DNA from: DATJGR01 sp041739525
GTDB lineage: Bacteria > Pseudomonadota > Gammaproteobacteria > Pseudomonadales > Azotimanducaceae
Reading direction: 5' to 3'
DNA: 64,000 nt
Assembly (NCBI GenBank): GCA_041739525.1
Contig: JBGSNQ010000181.1
Location: 52,553 to 116,552, forward strand
Numbering within the stretch: position 1 is the stretch's first letter; every line of letters begins with the position of its first letter. The position numbers were made by a program, and so were the translations under genes. The notes under the pieces are model-generated. The model was given only the letters and a program-made list of their open reading frames with translations. It made no database searches and was not told the DNA's origin. Shown piece by piece: positions 16,851-25,451 of this stretch.

Positions 16851-17963
16851 ATGCGCCTGACCCGGTTGGAGATTTCCGGCGTTCGGAATCTCACGTCTGT
16901 CGCCATCGACTGTAGTCCAGCTCTGAATCTCTTTACCGGCCCAAACGGCGCTGGCAAGACATCGCTGATCGAGTCGGTCCACCTCTTGGCGCGGGGCCGA
17001 TCATTCCGCTCACCTTCGGTTACCTCTGTGATCCACCACGACCGGGAAGCCCTGACGGTCTTTGCGCGCTTCGAGGACGAGCATCGAGGGCACCTGAGCG
17101 CAGGGGTGGTGCGACACCGAAACAACAGAAGTGAGCTGCACCTCAACGGCGCCATTGAACGGCGTCTATCTGAAGTCGCGCGCTTGATGCCAATTCAGCT
17201 CATCCTGCCGGACTCCTCCGCGCTGATTCTGGGGGCGCCTACAGAGCGTCGCCGATTCCTCGACTGGGGTACGTTTCACGTGGAACCTGCGTACCTCGAC
17301 CGCTTGCGGGATTACCAGCGGGCACTTCAACAGCGTAACGCGCTTCTTAAATCGCGACGCGACGCCATTCCAGACTTCAGCCGACAGTTACAAAGCTGGA
17401 CGGCAAGGCTGATCACACTTGGCGAGCAGGTTGACGCCTCGCGACGCGCGTACCTGAATTCACTGAGCCCCGTGATTCTGTCTAAGCTCAGCGAACTCGC
17501 ATCAAGTGTCGGGGTGGCGCTCTCGTATCGGGCTGGCTGGCGTGAGGGAGAGAGGCTCGAGAATTGTTTGAGCGAAGGAGAGGCGCGCGATGTAAAATTC
17601 GGCGTCACGCACTATGGCCCACATCGCGCAGACCTGCGGGTGATGGTCGGTGACGAGCCAGCCGCGAGCACGCTGTCGCGAGGTCAGGCAAAAATCGTAG
17701 CGAGTGCGTTTCGGTTAGCCCAGGCTGCGCTGACGAGCGAGATCGCCGGTCGACAGAGCCTGTTCCTCATCGATGATATCGGCGCCGAGCTGGATGCGGA
17801 TCACAACGCGCGCTTCTTTCGGGCGCTCGAAGCGATGAACAGCCAAGTGTTCGCCACGGCTACCAGTGACATGACGCTCGGCCTTGCATTTGCGGGGTCG
17901 GAAAGAAAATTGTTCCACGTGGAACAGGGTACGTGCCACCCAATCGGCACAGAGGGTTCGTGA
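16851..17963 (+). CDS. recF: DNA replication and repair protein RecF
   Basis: SMC-like ATPase that helps load RecA at gaps and stalled forks, with RecO and RecR. It has 370 residues. Walker A, GPNGAGKT, is at 30-37. The ABC-type signature LSRGQAKIVASAFRLAQ and the Walker B region LFLIDDIGAELD are in the C-terminal third. Two parS-like sites are embedded in its coding sequence (17272-17287 and 17911-17926). The stop codon overlaps the gyrB start. Confidence 0.98.
   Translation: MRLTRLEISGVRNLTSVAIDCSPALNLFTGPNGAGKTSLIESVHLLARGRSFRSPSVTSVIHHDREALTVFARFEDEHRGHLSAGVVRHRNNRSELHLNGAIERRLSEVARLMPIQLILPDSSALILGAPTERRRFLDWGTFHVEPAYLDRLRDYQRALQQRNALLKSRRDAIPDFSRQLQSWTARLITLGEQVDASRRAYLNSLSPVILSKLSELASSVGVALSYRAGWREGERLENCLSEGEARDVKFGVTHYGPHRADLRVMVGDEPAASTLSRGQAKIVASAFRLAQAALTSEIAGRQSLFLIDDIGAELDADHNARFFRALEAMNSQVFATATSDMTLGLAFAGSERKLFHVEQGTCHPIGTEGS
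17272..17287. other. parS: parS-like ParB binding site 1
   Basis: The sequence CGTTTCACGTGGAACC, inside recF, contains the core GTTTCACGTGGAAC. Its reverse complement, GTTCCACGTGAAAC, is the widely conserved bacterial parS core. One symmetric position is mismatched, as in many natural parS sites. The location about 3 kb from oriC and the presence of parAB in the same window support function. Confidence 0.75.
17911..17926. other. parS: parS ParB binding site 2 (perfect palindrome)
   Basis: TGTTCCACGTGGAACA is a perfect 16-bp palindrome and matches the parS form known in Pseudomonas. It lies near the 3' end of recF, 37 bp before gyrB and about 640 bp from the other candidate. A chance occurrence of a perfect match this close to oriC is unlikely. 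Confidence 0.88.
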
Positions 17964-20371
17964 TGTCCGAGGCGAAGTACGATTCCGACAGTATTAAGGT
18001 GCTCAAAGGCCTCGATGCAGTCCGCAAGCGACCGGGTATGTACATCGGCGACACGGAGGATGGAACTGGTCTCCATCACATGGTCCAGGAGCTCGTCGAC
18101 AACAGCATTGACGAGGCCTTAGCCGGATACTGCGACGAAATAGATGTCGTAATCCACCCTGGCGAAGCGGTGACGGTGAGGGATAACGGCCGCGGAATTC
18201 CGGTGGACATTCACAGGGAAGAAGGAATCTCGGCAGCAGAAGTGATCCTCACAACGCTGCATTCCGGTGGCAAGTTTGATGAGGATAGTTACAAGGTATC
18301 TGGCGGCCTTCATGGCGTCGGCGTTTCGGTCGTCAATGCTCTGTCCGAGACGTTTCGTCTCACGGTGCGTCGAGACCAAAAGGTCTACCAGCAGACCTAT
18401 CAGCATGGCGTGCCAGAGGAGCCCCTTAAAGTTGTTGGCGAGACCGAACGGCGCGGCACCGAATGCTACTTCAAGCCGTCTGCCGCCACCTTCCGCAACA
18501 TCGAGTTCCACTACGACATTCTCGCCAAGCGGCTTCGCGAGCTCGCCTTCCTCAACTCTGGCGTCAAGATTCACCTGATGGACGAACGATCAGGAAAGGA
18601 GGACCACTTCGTCTATGAAGGCGGTCTTCGGGAGTTCGTCAAGTATTTGAATCAAAACAAGAATTCGCTCAACGAGGTGTTCTATTTCACGCATGAGCGG
18701 GACGATCGAATAGGGGTGGAGATCGCCATGCAGTGGAACGATAGCTTCCAGGAGCAGGTATTCACATACACAAACAATATCCCGCAAGGAGATGGCGGTA
18801 CTCACCTCGCGGGCTTCCGCTCAGGCCTCACGCGGACGCTAAACCAGTACATCGAGCGCGAAGGCCTGGCCAAAAAACTGAACGTCGCGACCACCGGCGA
18901 TGATGCAAGAGAAGGCCTAACAGCAGTCGTATCCGTGAAGGTGCACGACCCGAAATTCTCGTCGCAGACAAAAGACAAACTCGTGTCCAGCGAAGTTAAA
19001 CCGGCGGTTGAACAGGAGCTGACCCGTTATTTCACGGAGTATCTCGACGAGCATCCGCAAGACGCGCGCAACGTGGTCACGAAGATGATCGATGCCGCGC
19101 GGGCGCGGGAAGCTGCGCGCAAGGCGCGAGAGATGACGAGACGAAAAGGCGCGCTCGACATAGCAGGCCTTCCGGGAAAGCTGGCGGATTGTCAGGAGAA
19201 GGATCCAGCGCTCTCGGAGTTGTATCTCGTGGAGGGTGATTCCGCCGGCGGCTCGGCGAAGCAGGGCCGGGATCGGCGCACGCAAGCAATTCTTCCTTTG
19301 CGTGGAAAGATCCTGAACGTCGAGAAGGCACGCTTCGACAAGATGCTGTCATCGCAGGAAGTCGGGACGTTGGTAACCGCGCTCGGTTGCGGAATTGGGC
19401 GCAGCGAGTTCGATGCCTCGAAACTGCGCTATCACCGCGTGATCATCATGACGGATGCGGATGTGGACGGCTCCCACATACGCACGCTGCTGCTCACGTT
19501 TTTCTTCCGTCAGATGCCAGAGTTGATTGAGCGAAGCCACATCTATATTGCGCAACCTCCGCTGTACAAAGTGAAGAAGGGCAAGCAGGAACGCTATGTG
19601 AAGGACGACGAGGAGTTGAGCGAACACTTCCTTCAGCTCGCACTCGACGACGCCGAGTTGTTCGTCAACGCCGGAGCCCCGCCAGTTAAAGGAGAAGCGC
19701 TCGAGTCCTTAGCGCGTAACTACCGCAGCGTCCTTGCTCGACTTGAAGCGCTGACGCGCATCTATCCGTTGTTCCTCACACGGCTCCTGCTCGATGGCGC
19801 GCCACTGTCGCCGGATCAGCTTCGTGACGAATCGGTCGTGACAAGCTGGGTCGTTGCGTTGAATCGCCGATTCCTCGCGAGCGCTGGCCACGACATCAGT
19901 GTGAGTGTTACGTTCGATCCGGAACACCAAGTATACCTACCGACAGTGGTGATCAAATCGCGAGGCGTGGAACAACGCGTCACGTTCGGTCAAGACTTCT
20001 TTCTCTCTGCGGATTATCGAGGTATCTCGAGTCTGTGCGAGCGCCTTTATGAGCTCGTTGGGGAGGGTGCATACGTCCGTCGCGGAGACAAGCGTATCGC
20101 TGTCGAGCGGTTTGGTGATGCCCTCGACTGGTTGATGGAGCAGGCTCGGAAGGGCGTCGATATTCAGCGCTACAAAGGACTCGGCGAAATGAACCCAGAA
20201 CAGCTTTGGGAAACGACTATGGATCCCACCGTCCGCCGAATGTTGCGCGTGACCGTCGACGATGCCATCGCGGCGGACCAGATGTTCACCACGTTGATGG
20301 GAGATCAGGTGGAGCCGAGACGCGACTTCATCGTGTCGAACGCGTTGTCGGTGGCTAACCTCGACGTCTGA
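17963..20371 (+). CDS. gyrB: DNA gyrase subunit B
   Basis: ATPase subunit of the type II topoisomerase that introduces negative supercoils. From the ATG at 17963 it has 802 residues (E. coli 804), so the proteobacterial C-terminal insertion is present. The GHKL ATPase domain carries GMYIGDTEDGTGLHHMVQEL and GGLHGVGVSVVNAL. The Toprim domain has LVEGDSAGGSAKQGRDR and DADVDGSHIRTL, and the tail has RYKGLGEMNPEQLWETT. A longer reading from 17933 would lie inside recF and lacks family support. The ATG shares one base with the recF stop. Confidence 0.99.
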   Translation: MSEAKYDSDSIKVLKGLDAVRKRPGMYIGDTEDGTGLHHMVQELVDNSIDEALAGYCDEIDVVIHPGEAVTVRDNGRGIPVDIHREEGISAAEVILTTLHSGGKFDEDSYKVSGGLHGVGVSVVNALSETFRLTVRRDQKVYQQTYQHGVPEEPLKVVGETERRGTECYFKPSAATFRNIEFHYDILAKRLRELAFLNSGVKIHLMDERSGKEDHFVYEGGLREFVKYLNQNKNSLNEVFYFTHERDDRIGVEIAMQWNDSFQEQVFTYTNNIPQGDGGTHLAGFRSGLTRTLNQYIEREGLAKKLNVATTGDDAREGLTAVVSVKVHDPKFSSQTKDKLVSSEVKPAVEQELTRYFTEYLDEHPQDARNVVTKMIDAARAREAARKAREMTRRKGALDIAGLPGKLADCQEKDPALSELYLVEGDSAGGSAKQGRDRRTQAILPLRGKILNVEKARFDKMLSSQEVGTLVTALGCGIGRSEFDASKLRYHRVIIMTDADVDGSHIRTLLLTFFFRQMPELIERSHIYIAQPPLYKVKKGKQERYVKDDEELSEHFLQLALDDAELFVNAGAPPVKGEALESLARNYRSVLARLEALTRIYPLFLTRLLLDGAPLSPDQLRDESVVTSWVVALNRRFLASAGHDISVSVTFDPEHQVYLPTVVIKSRGVEQRVTFGQDFFLSADYRGISSLCERLYELVGEGAYVRRGDKRIAVERFGDALDWLMEQARKGVDIQRYKGLGEMNPEQLWETTMDPTVRRMLRVTVDDAIAADQMFTTLMGDQVEPRRDFIVSNALSVANLDV

Positions 20372-21096
20372 GCGCGCCCCAGACTTTGCATCGCGGAGGA
20401 CATTGCGCCCTCCGCTAGTGTATTGATTTCTTTACGCTTTCTTCCCTTTGAATCGATCGGCGCGCACACCTCGACGAGGATTGTGCCTGGCCGCTTACCG
20501 AGTTGGTGGGCGGGCCAGAAATTGCCGGCGTTGTGCGCAACGACGAGAACGGGGCGGCCGCTCGATTCCGCGAGTGCTGCGCCACCGATCTGAAATCCGC
20601 GGACCTCGCCTGGAGGAACGCGCGTTCCCTCGGGAAACAGCGCGACCCATATACCCTGATCGAGACGCGCCTTGCCCTCTTTGATCAGCGTTCGCAGCGC
20701 TCCACGCGGATCTTCGCGATCGATCGCGATCGGGCGCAGCAAACGAAACGCCCAGCCGAAGAACGGAATGTGGAGTAGCTCGCGCTTTACGAGCGTGGCT
20801 TGCGGCGCGAACAGTGTTTGAATGAAGAGTGTCTCCCACGTGCTCTCGTGTTTCACGAACACGATGCAAGGCTCCTGTGGAATGTTCTCGCGGCCGTTGA
20901 CCTGCACCCGAATGCCGCAGCACGCGCGCAACCAAAACAACACCATGCGTGTCCAGCATCCGATGACGAAATAGAAGCGGAAGCGGAACGGAAAGATCCA
21001 AGCGACAACCACCGACAAAGATCCCCAGAGGATTGTCACCACCACGTAGCCAAGGTAGAAGGCAATTGCCCGAACATTTGCAATGGCGCGATTCAT
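20305..21096 (-). CDS. 1-acyl-sn-glycerol-3-phosphate acyltransferase family protein (PlsC-like)
   Basis: Inner-membrane acyltransferase expected to transfer a fatty acyl chain to lysophosphatidic acid in phospholipid synthesis. It has 263 residues. An N-terminal membrane helix (about 11-34) is followed by the catalytic block KHESTWE (His83, Glu88) and the glycerophosphate-binding motif FPEGTR. The usual HX4D motif is HX4E here, a variant I recall from related proteobacterial proteins. It follows gmhB with a 4-bp overlap, as in Pseudomonas next to gyrB. Its last 67 bp overlap the gyrB 3' end in the opposite direction. Confidence 0.92.
   Translation of the reverse strand: MNRAIANVRAIAFYLGYVVVTILWGSLSVVVAWIFPFRFRFYFVIGCWTRMVLFWLRACCGIRVQVNGRENIPQEPCIVFVKHESTWETLFIQTLFAPQATLVKRELLHIPFFGWAFRLLRPIAIDREDPRGALRTLIKEGKARLDQGIWVALFPEGTRVPPGEVRGFQIGGAALAESSGRPVLVVAHNAGNFWPAHQLGKRPGTILVEVCAPIDSKGRKRKEINTLAEGAMSSAMQSLGRAQTSRLATDNAFDTMKSRLGST
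20393..20415 (+). terminator. Candidate gyrB transcription terminator hairpin
   Basis: Starting 22 bp after the gyrB stop, GCGGAGG and CCTCCGC form a perfect 7-bp stem around a 9-base loop. It is followed by a T-rich but interrupted stretch (20416-20445). It lies inside the convergent acyltransferase gene. The missing uninterrupted T-run makes it a moderate candidate. Confidence 0.4.
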
Positions 21097-21629
21097 TGAC
21101 GCAACAGCCAGTCAGTCGCAGCAGCCAGATCGTCGAAAACTAGATTGACTCCGATCTCGCGGGCAGAGTTTTCGGAGCTCGCACCGTTGCCCGTGCGGAC
21201 GAGCACCGGAAGACAACGTGCCGCGAGGGCCGCCTGCATGTCTCGCAGGGAGTCGCCTACGAACGCCGTTTGCTCCGGAGGATGCTTCAACTCCGCCATC
21301 GCTTGCGCCAAAAGACCAGGTGCAGGTTTTCTGCAGTCGCATTGCTCATCGGGTCCGTGAGTACAACAGAAGATCGCATCAACACGCCCACCGCTCTCTG
21401 CTAGCCGTGCCCGCATCACTTCGTGAATGGTGTTGAGTGTTTCGATCGACAGAATCCCGCGAGCCACGGCTGACTGATTGCTACAGATTGCCACCGCCCT
21501 GCCGGCGCGGTTGAGGCGCACGATCGCCTCTAGGCTGCCGGCGATAGGCAACCATTCGGAGGGACTCTTGATGTAGTTCGGGGAGTCCGCGTTGATGACT
21601 CCGTCCCGATCGAGCAGCACGAGCGGCAT
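21093..21629 (-). CDS. gmhB: D-glycero-beta-D-manno-heptose-1,7-bisphosphate 7-phosphatase
   Basis: HAD-superfamily phosphatase in the ADP-heptose pathway for lipopolysaccharide inner core. It has 178 residues. The catalytic motif LLDRDGVIN (Asp7 and Asp9) is at the N-terminus, and the HAD motifs SNQSAVARG and FVGDSLRDM follow. The zinc-binding loop CCTHGPDEQCDCRKPAPG is complete. It is translationally coupled to the downstream acyltransferase. glyQS, which often precedes gmhB, is absent here. Confidence 0.95.
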   Translation of the reverse strand: MPLVLLDRDGVINADSPNYIKSPSEWLPIAGSLEAIVRLNRAGRAVAICSNQSAVARGILSIETLNTIHEVMRARLAESGGRVDAIFCCTHGPDEQCDCRKPAPGLLAQAMAELKHPPEQTAFVGDSLRDMQAALAARCLPVLVRTGNGASSENSAREIGVNLVFDDLAAATDWLLRQ

Positions 21630-21700
21630 GAGATGTTCGTGAGTAAGATGCGGGCAATGTTGAGGTAAATCACGGGCATGGTCAAAAGCGCAGGCGGCGA

Positions 21701-22591
21701 GTGTTGAGCGATCGGATGGCAGGCTTGATGCTGAAGCTCCTGCTCCGAATGCTGAGCCTGCTATCGTTTGCCGGCGCGCAGCGCCTCGGCAAATTCGTTG
21801 GTGATGTCGTGTTCTTTGGCGGAGGTCGACTCAGGAAAACTACGCTGACGAACTTGCGCTTGTCCTTTCCGAACTTGTCGCGCCATGAGGTCGAAGACGT
21901 CGCCCGTTCGAGCTTGAGGCATACCGGGTGTTTTGCCGCGGAGTCCGGAATGATCTGGAGTTGCGACGAGCGTTGGAAGAGCCTCCTCGTCGCGACCGAG
22001 GGAGTCGAGATGATCGATGGCGCGCGTCGGAGCGGCAGAGGTGTCTTGCTTCTCGTTCCGCACTTCGGCAACTGGGAGATCCTGAATCTCTTTCTCGGCG
22101 CGCACTGCGGACTCACGGCTTTATACGATCCGCCGCGTGTTCGTGGATTGGATCCGATCATTCGAGAGGGTCGCGCGCGCACCGGAAGTGTGTTGCTTCC
22201 GGCGACGGCAGCTGGCGTTCGAGGATTGTACGTAGCGCTGAAGAGCGGTTGCGTCGTCGGACTACTGCCGGATCAGGTGCCTCGACCTGCGGCCGGTGAG
22301 TACGCTCCCTTCTTCGGCCAACCGGCGCTCACCATGACGCTCGCGTACAGGCTGGTCGCTAAACTGCGGCCGAGAGTGCTGATGGCGCACGCGCGTCGCG
22401 TTCCGCATGCCGCGGGATTTTCACTAGGCTTCGAAGCGCTGCCGCAGCTCGAGACTTGCACCCGCCAGGGCGAGTTCTTGGCGCTGATGAACGGCGCGAT
22501 CGAGCGGCTCGTCCTCACCGATCGGGCTCAATATCAGTGGGAGTACAAACGCTTCAAAGGGTCAAAGCATGCACCTGAGGCGGTTTACTGA
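21701..22591 (+). CDS. Lipid A biosynthesis acyltransferase (LpxL/HtrB family)
   Basis: Late acyltransferase adding a secondary acyl chain to Kdo2-lipid IVA at the inner membrane. It has 296 residues from the GTG at 21701; an ATG at 21716 is an alternative. The N-terminal helix (about 8-25) is followed by the family segment RKTTLTNLRLSFPNLS and the catalytic HX4E motif HFGNWE (His121, Glu126). The late motif LLPDQVPRPAAGEYAPFFG is also present. It is divergent from gmhB, and its 3' end overlaps rsmB by 7 bp. Acyl-chain preference cannot be read from the sequence. Confidence 0.93.
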   Translation: MLSDRMAGLMLKLLLRMLSLLSFAGAQRLGKFVGDVVFFGGGRLRKTTLTNLRLSFPNLSRHEVEDVARSSLRHTGCFAAESGMIWSCDERWKSLLVATEGVEMIDGARRSGRGVLLLVPHFGNWEILNLFLGAHCGLTALYDPPRVRGLDPIIREGRARTGSVLLPATAAGVRGLYVALKSGCVVGLLPDQVPRPAAGEYAPFFGQPALTMTLAYRLVAKLRPRVLMAHARRVPHAAGFSLGFEALPQLETCTRQGEFLALMNGAIERLVLTDRAQYQWEYKRFKGSKHAPEAVY

Positions 22592-23874
22592 ACGTCTCGT
22601 TTGGTGAGTAGCGAAAAGTAGAAGCCGTCGGCGCCGTCGGGGCGGGGCACAATCTGACGACCGTGCCGCGTTGTCAAACCCCAAGTGGCGTCGATCGAAG
22701 TCACAGTGGCATCGGCGGTCCAAGTTAGAAATCGGTCGATCACCCGATCGTTTTCCTGAGACAGAACCGAACAGGTGCAATAGAGCAGTCGCCCACCCGG
22801 CTTGATCACCGCCCAAAGGTTGTGCAGTAGGTCGAGTTGAATGCGCTGATACTGGTCGATGTCGGATGCGCGCTTCAGCAACTTGATGTCAGGATGCCGG
22901 CGCAACGTGCCTGTTCCACTACATGGGACATCGAGCAGCACGGCTGCGTAGCGCTGTTGGTCCCACCACTGGAGAGTCGTCGCATCGCCTTGTACTAGCG
23001 TCAGGTCGAAGCCGAGTCTCGCGCACTCGGCTCGTACGAGGTTGCATCTCTCGGGATCGACTTCCAACGCCGTGAGGTGAATTCCGGGCGCGCGCTCATA
23101 CAGGTGCATTGCCTTGCCGCCCGGCGCCGCGCACGCGTCGAGAATGCGTTCGCCCGCCATGGGAGCGAGTACATGCGCTGCGCGCATCGCGCCCGAATCC
23201 TGCACGCTCGCGAGTCCCGATTGGATCTCTGAAATGCCGGATGCCGGCATCGGGTTTGTCAGGACTATGGCCTCCTCGGTGTCACCAGAGTGGGCGCTCA
23301 CACCCGCTAGGGCGAGCGAACCTAGGAGTGCTTCGCGCGTCGTCCGCGTCAGGTTGACGCGCAGCGAGAGAGGCGCGCGTGTCAGGTTCGCGCGCATGAT
23401 TTCCTCCCAAGATTCCGGATAGTCCGCGCGCAACAGGTCGATTAACCACTGTGGGTGATCGAACTTAGCTTCATCAGAAGTCGCGGGGGGTGATGGCTCC
23501 GCGGCGATTCGCCGCAGTATCTGGTTGACCAGTGCGCGCGCCCACGGTCGTCCGATTTGGCGAGTCGCGTCTACGGTCTCGTTGACGGCGGCGTAACTGG
23601 GTATGCGCGTATGGCGCAACTGATACGCACCGACGACTAGCAGGCAGAGCACGATGGAGTCGCGCGGCTTGAGCGAAGTCGTGAGCCGCGAATTCACTTC
23701 ATCGAGCAACGAATAGAAATGACGCGTGGCTCCGAACGTCAGCTCGTGAACTAGAGCGCGGTCGCGCTCGCGGGGGCGAGCGTCTCCCAGCACTCGGTCG
23801 AGCGAGCGACCGTCGGTCACTACCTGATGCAGCAACTCGGCAGCGTAACCGCGCGCGTTAGGTCGGTGAGTCAA
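22585..23874 (-). CDS. rsmB: 16S rRNA (cytosine967-C5)-methyltransferase
   Basis: Methylates C5 of C967 in 16S rRNA. It has 429 residues, with an N-terminal NusB-like RNA-binding domain (about 1-135) and a C-terminal SAM domain. The SAM motif is DACAAPGGKA at 246-255. The two conserved cysteines are Cys318 in DVPCSGTG and Cys368 in YCTCSV. It overlaps fmt by 17 bp, the usual fmt-rsmB pair. Confidence 0.97.
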   Translation of the reverse strand: MTHRPNARGYAAELLHQVVTDGRSLDRVLGDARPRERDRALVHELTFGATRHFYSLLDEVNSRLTTSLKPRDSIVLCLLVVGAYQLRHTRIPSYAAVNETVDATRQIGRPWARALVNQILRRIAAEPSPPATSDEAKFDHPQWLIDLLRADYPESWEEIMRANLTRAPLSLRVNLTRTTREALLGSLALAGVSAHSGDTEEAIVLTNPMPASGISEIQSGLASVQDSGAMRAAHVLAPMAGERILDACAAPGGKAMHLYERAPGIHLTALEVDPERCNLVRAECARLGFDLTLVQGDATTLQWWDQQRYAAVLLDVPCSGTGTLRRHPDIKLLKRASDIDQYQRIQLDLLHNLWAVIKPGGRLLYCTCSVLSQENDRVIDRFLTWTADATVTSIDATWGLTTRHGRQIVPRPDGADGFYFSLLTKRDVQ

Positions 23875-24817
23875 GCGTCTGCCCCGGTCTGATGAGATCC
23901 GGATAACCGTTGATCAGGGAGGCAATATCCATCGGCTTACCGCTGCCGCGGGTGAGCGCGAGACGCGTCACGCGTAGTTCCCCCGTACCGCAAGCAACGA
24001 CGAGTCCACGCCGATCGAGTGCGATGACCGTTCCCGGTGCGCCGCCGCGGTGGGCGTCGATGGCTTCGGCGAACAACAGTCGAACGCGCTCCCCGTTGAT
24101 TAGACAGAATGCAGGCTGTCGTGAATTCAATGCCCGAATGCGGTTTGCTAGTTCGACCGCTGGAGCTTCCCACTGAACCAGCGAATCGGCTGCGGTCAAC
24201 TTCTGCGCGTAGGTCGCACCAAAGGCAGCTTGCGGCGTGGCTGCGATCGTTCCGACGTGATCGAGGCATTCGATTAGCGCATCCGCACCTAGGCGGGCGA
24301 GACGTTGATGAAGCGAGTCACCCGTGTCGCTCGGGTCGATCGAGCATTCAACGCGGCGGAGTACGGGGCCGGTGTCGAGGCCCGGGTCCATCTGCATGAT
24401 CGAGACGCCCGTAGTTTGGTCGCCTGCCATCATGGCGCGTTCGATGGGTGCGGCCCCCCGCCAGCGTGGCAACAGCGATGCGTGGACGTTGATGCAGCCG
24501 TGCCGAGGTGTCTCGAGAATGGCCGCCGGCAACATCAGGCCGTACGCGGCGACGATCAGCGCGTCCAGCCGATAGGAAGCGAGCCGCTCGACCTCCGCCC
24601 GCAACGACTTCGGTGAATGCACTTCAAGACCACGCGTGCGCGCTAGCGTCTCAACGGCCGAGGGCTTGATCTTGCGTCCGCGGCCGGTCGGTTTTGGGGG
24701 CTGGCAGTAGACGACGTCGACGTCATGACGCTTGAGCAGCGCACTCAAGATGACCGCGGCAAAGTCGGGCGTGCCGGCGAAACCGAGACGGAGTCGTGAC
24801 TGCGAGAGCGGTGTCAA
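23858..24817 (-). CDS. fmt: Methionyl-tRNA formyltransferase
   Basis: Transfers a formyl group from 10-formyltetrahydrofolate to initiator Met-tRNA. It has 319 residues. The N-terminus RLGFAGTPDFA is typical. The catalytic region is INVHASLLPRWRGAAP, with Asn110 and His112, followed by MDPGLDTG. A C-terminal OB-like domain binds tRNA. It lies 4 bp after def and is cotranscribed with it. Confidence 0.98.
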   Translation of the reverse strand: MTPLSQSRLRLGFAGTPDFAAVILSALLKRHDVDVVYCQPPKPTGRGRKIKPSAVETLARTRGLEVHSPKSLRAEVERLASYRLDALIVAAYGLMLPAAILETPRHGCINVHASLLPRWRGAAPIERAMMAGDQTTGVSIMQMDPGLDTGPVLRRVECSIDPSDTGDSLHQRLARLGADALIECLDHVGTIAATPQAAFGATYAQKLTAADSLVQWEAPAVELANRIRALNSRQPAFCLINGERVRLLFAEAIDAHRGGAPGTVIALDRRGLVVACGTGELRVTRLALTRGSGKPMDIASLINGYPDLIRPGQTLDSPT

Positions 24818-24821
24818 CGGG

Positions 24822-25325
24822 TCAGGTGCCGACGCGGTGCTGTTTCTCGAGTTTCTTGCGGATGCGCTGCCGCCTCAGACTCGACAGGTAGTCGACGAAC
24901 AGCTTGCCCTCGAGGTGGTCGCACTCATGTTGGATGCACACCCCGAGCGTGCCGTCGGCCACCAGTTCGATCGGCGCTCCGTTTCGATCGAGTGCGCGCA
25001 CCCGAATCCGGTCCGCACGCGTCACTAATTCATAGAATCCGGGGATCGAAAGACAGCCTTCCTGTGTCTCTTGCTCACCCTCGAGAAGATCGATCTGTGG
25101 ATTGATGAAAGCGTAAGGCGTGTCACGTTTGTCTGAGACGTCCACGACGATGATTCGCTTGTGCACGTTCACCTGGCTGGCCGCCAATCCAATACCCGGC
25201 GCCGCGTACATTGTCTCCAGCATGTCGTCGATCAGGCGCCGAATCGAGCCATCGACTTTGTCCACGGGAGTCGCCTTCGTACGCAAGCGAGGGTCCGGAT
25301 ACTCGAGGATAGTTAGCAGTGCCAT
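24822..25325 (-). CDS. def: Peptide deformylase
   Basis: Metalloenzyme removing the formyl group from nascent proteins, functionally paired with Fmt. It has 167 residues. All three motifs are present: GIGLAASQV (45-52), EGCLSIPG with metal ligand Cys91, and QHECDHLEG with ligands His133 and His137 and catalytic Glu134. It is the first gene of the def-fmt-rsmB run and is divergent from the lysM gene. Confidence 0.98.
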   Translation of the reverse strand: MALLTILEYPDPRLRTKATPVDKVDGSIRRLIDDMLETMYAAPGIGLAASQVNVHKRIIVVDVSDKRDTPYAFINPQIDLLEGEQETQEGCLSIPGFYELVTRADRIRVRALDRNGAPIELVADGTLGVCIQHECDHLEGKLFVDYLSSLRRQRIRKKLEKQHRVGT

Positions 25326-25451
25326 GACGGTGTGATGTATCTCTAGTATTGGTGCAATTTGTGCTGCTAAGATTCAGAACGCTAATGATTTTCTGCCTGT
25401 GGATCAGCCGTGCCCACCGTGCTGCCCGCGTATCATAAAAGGATTCAAAAC

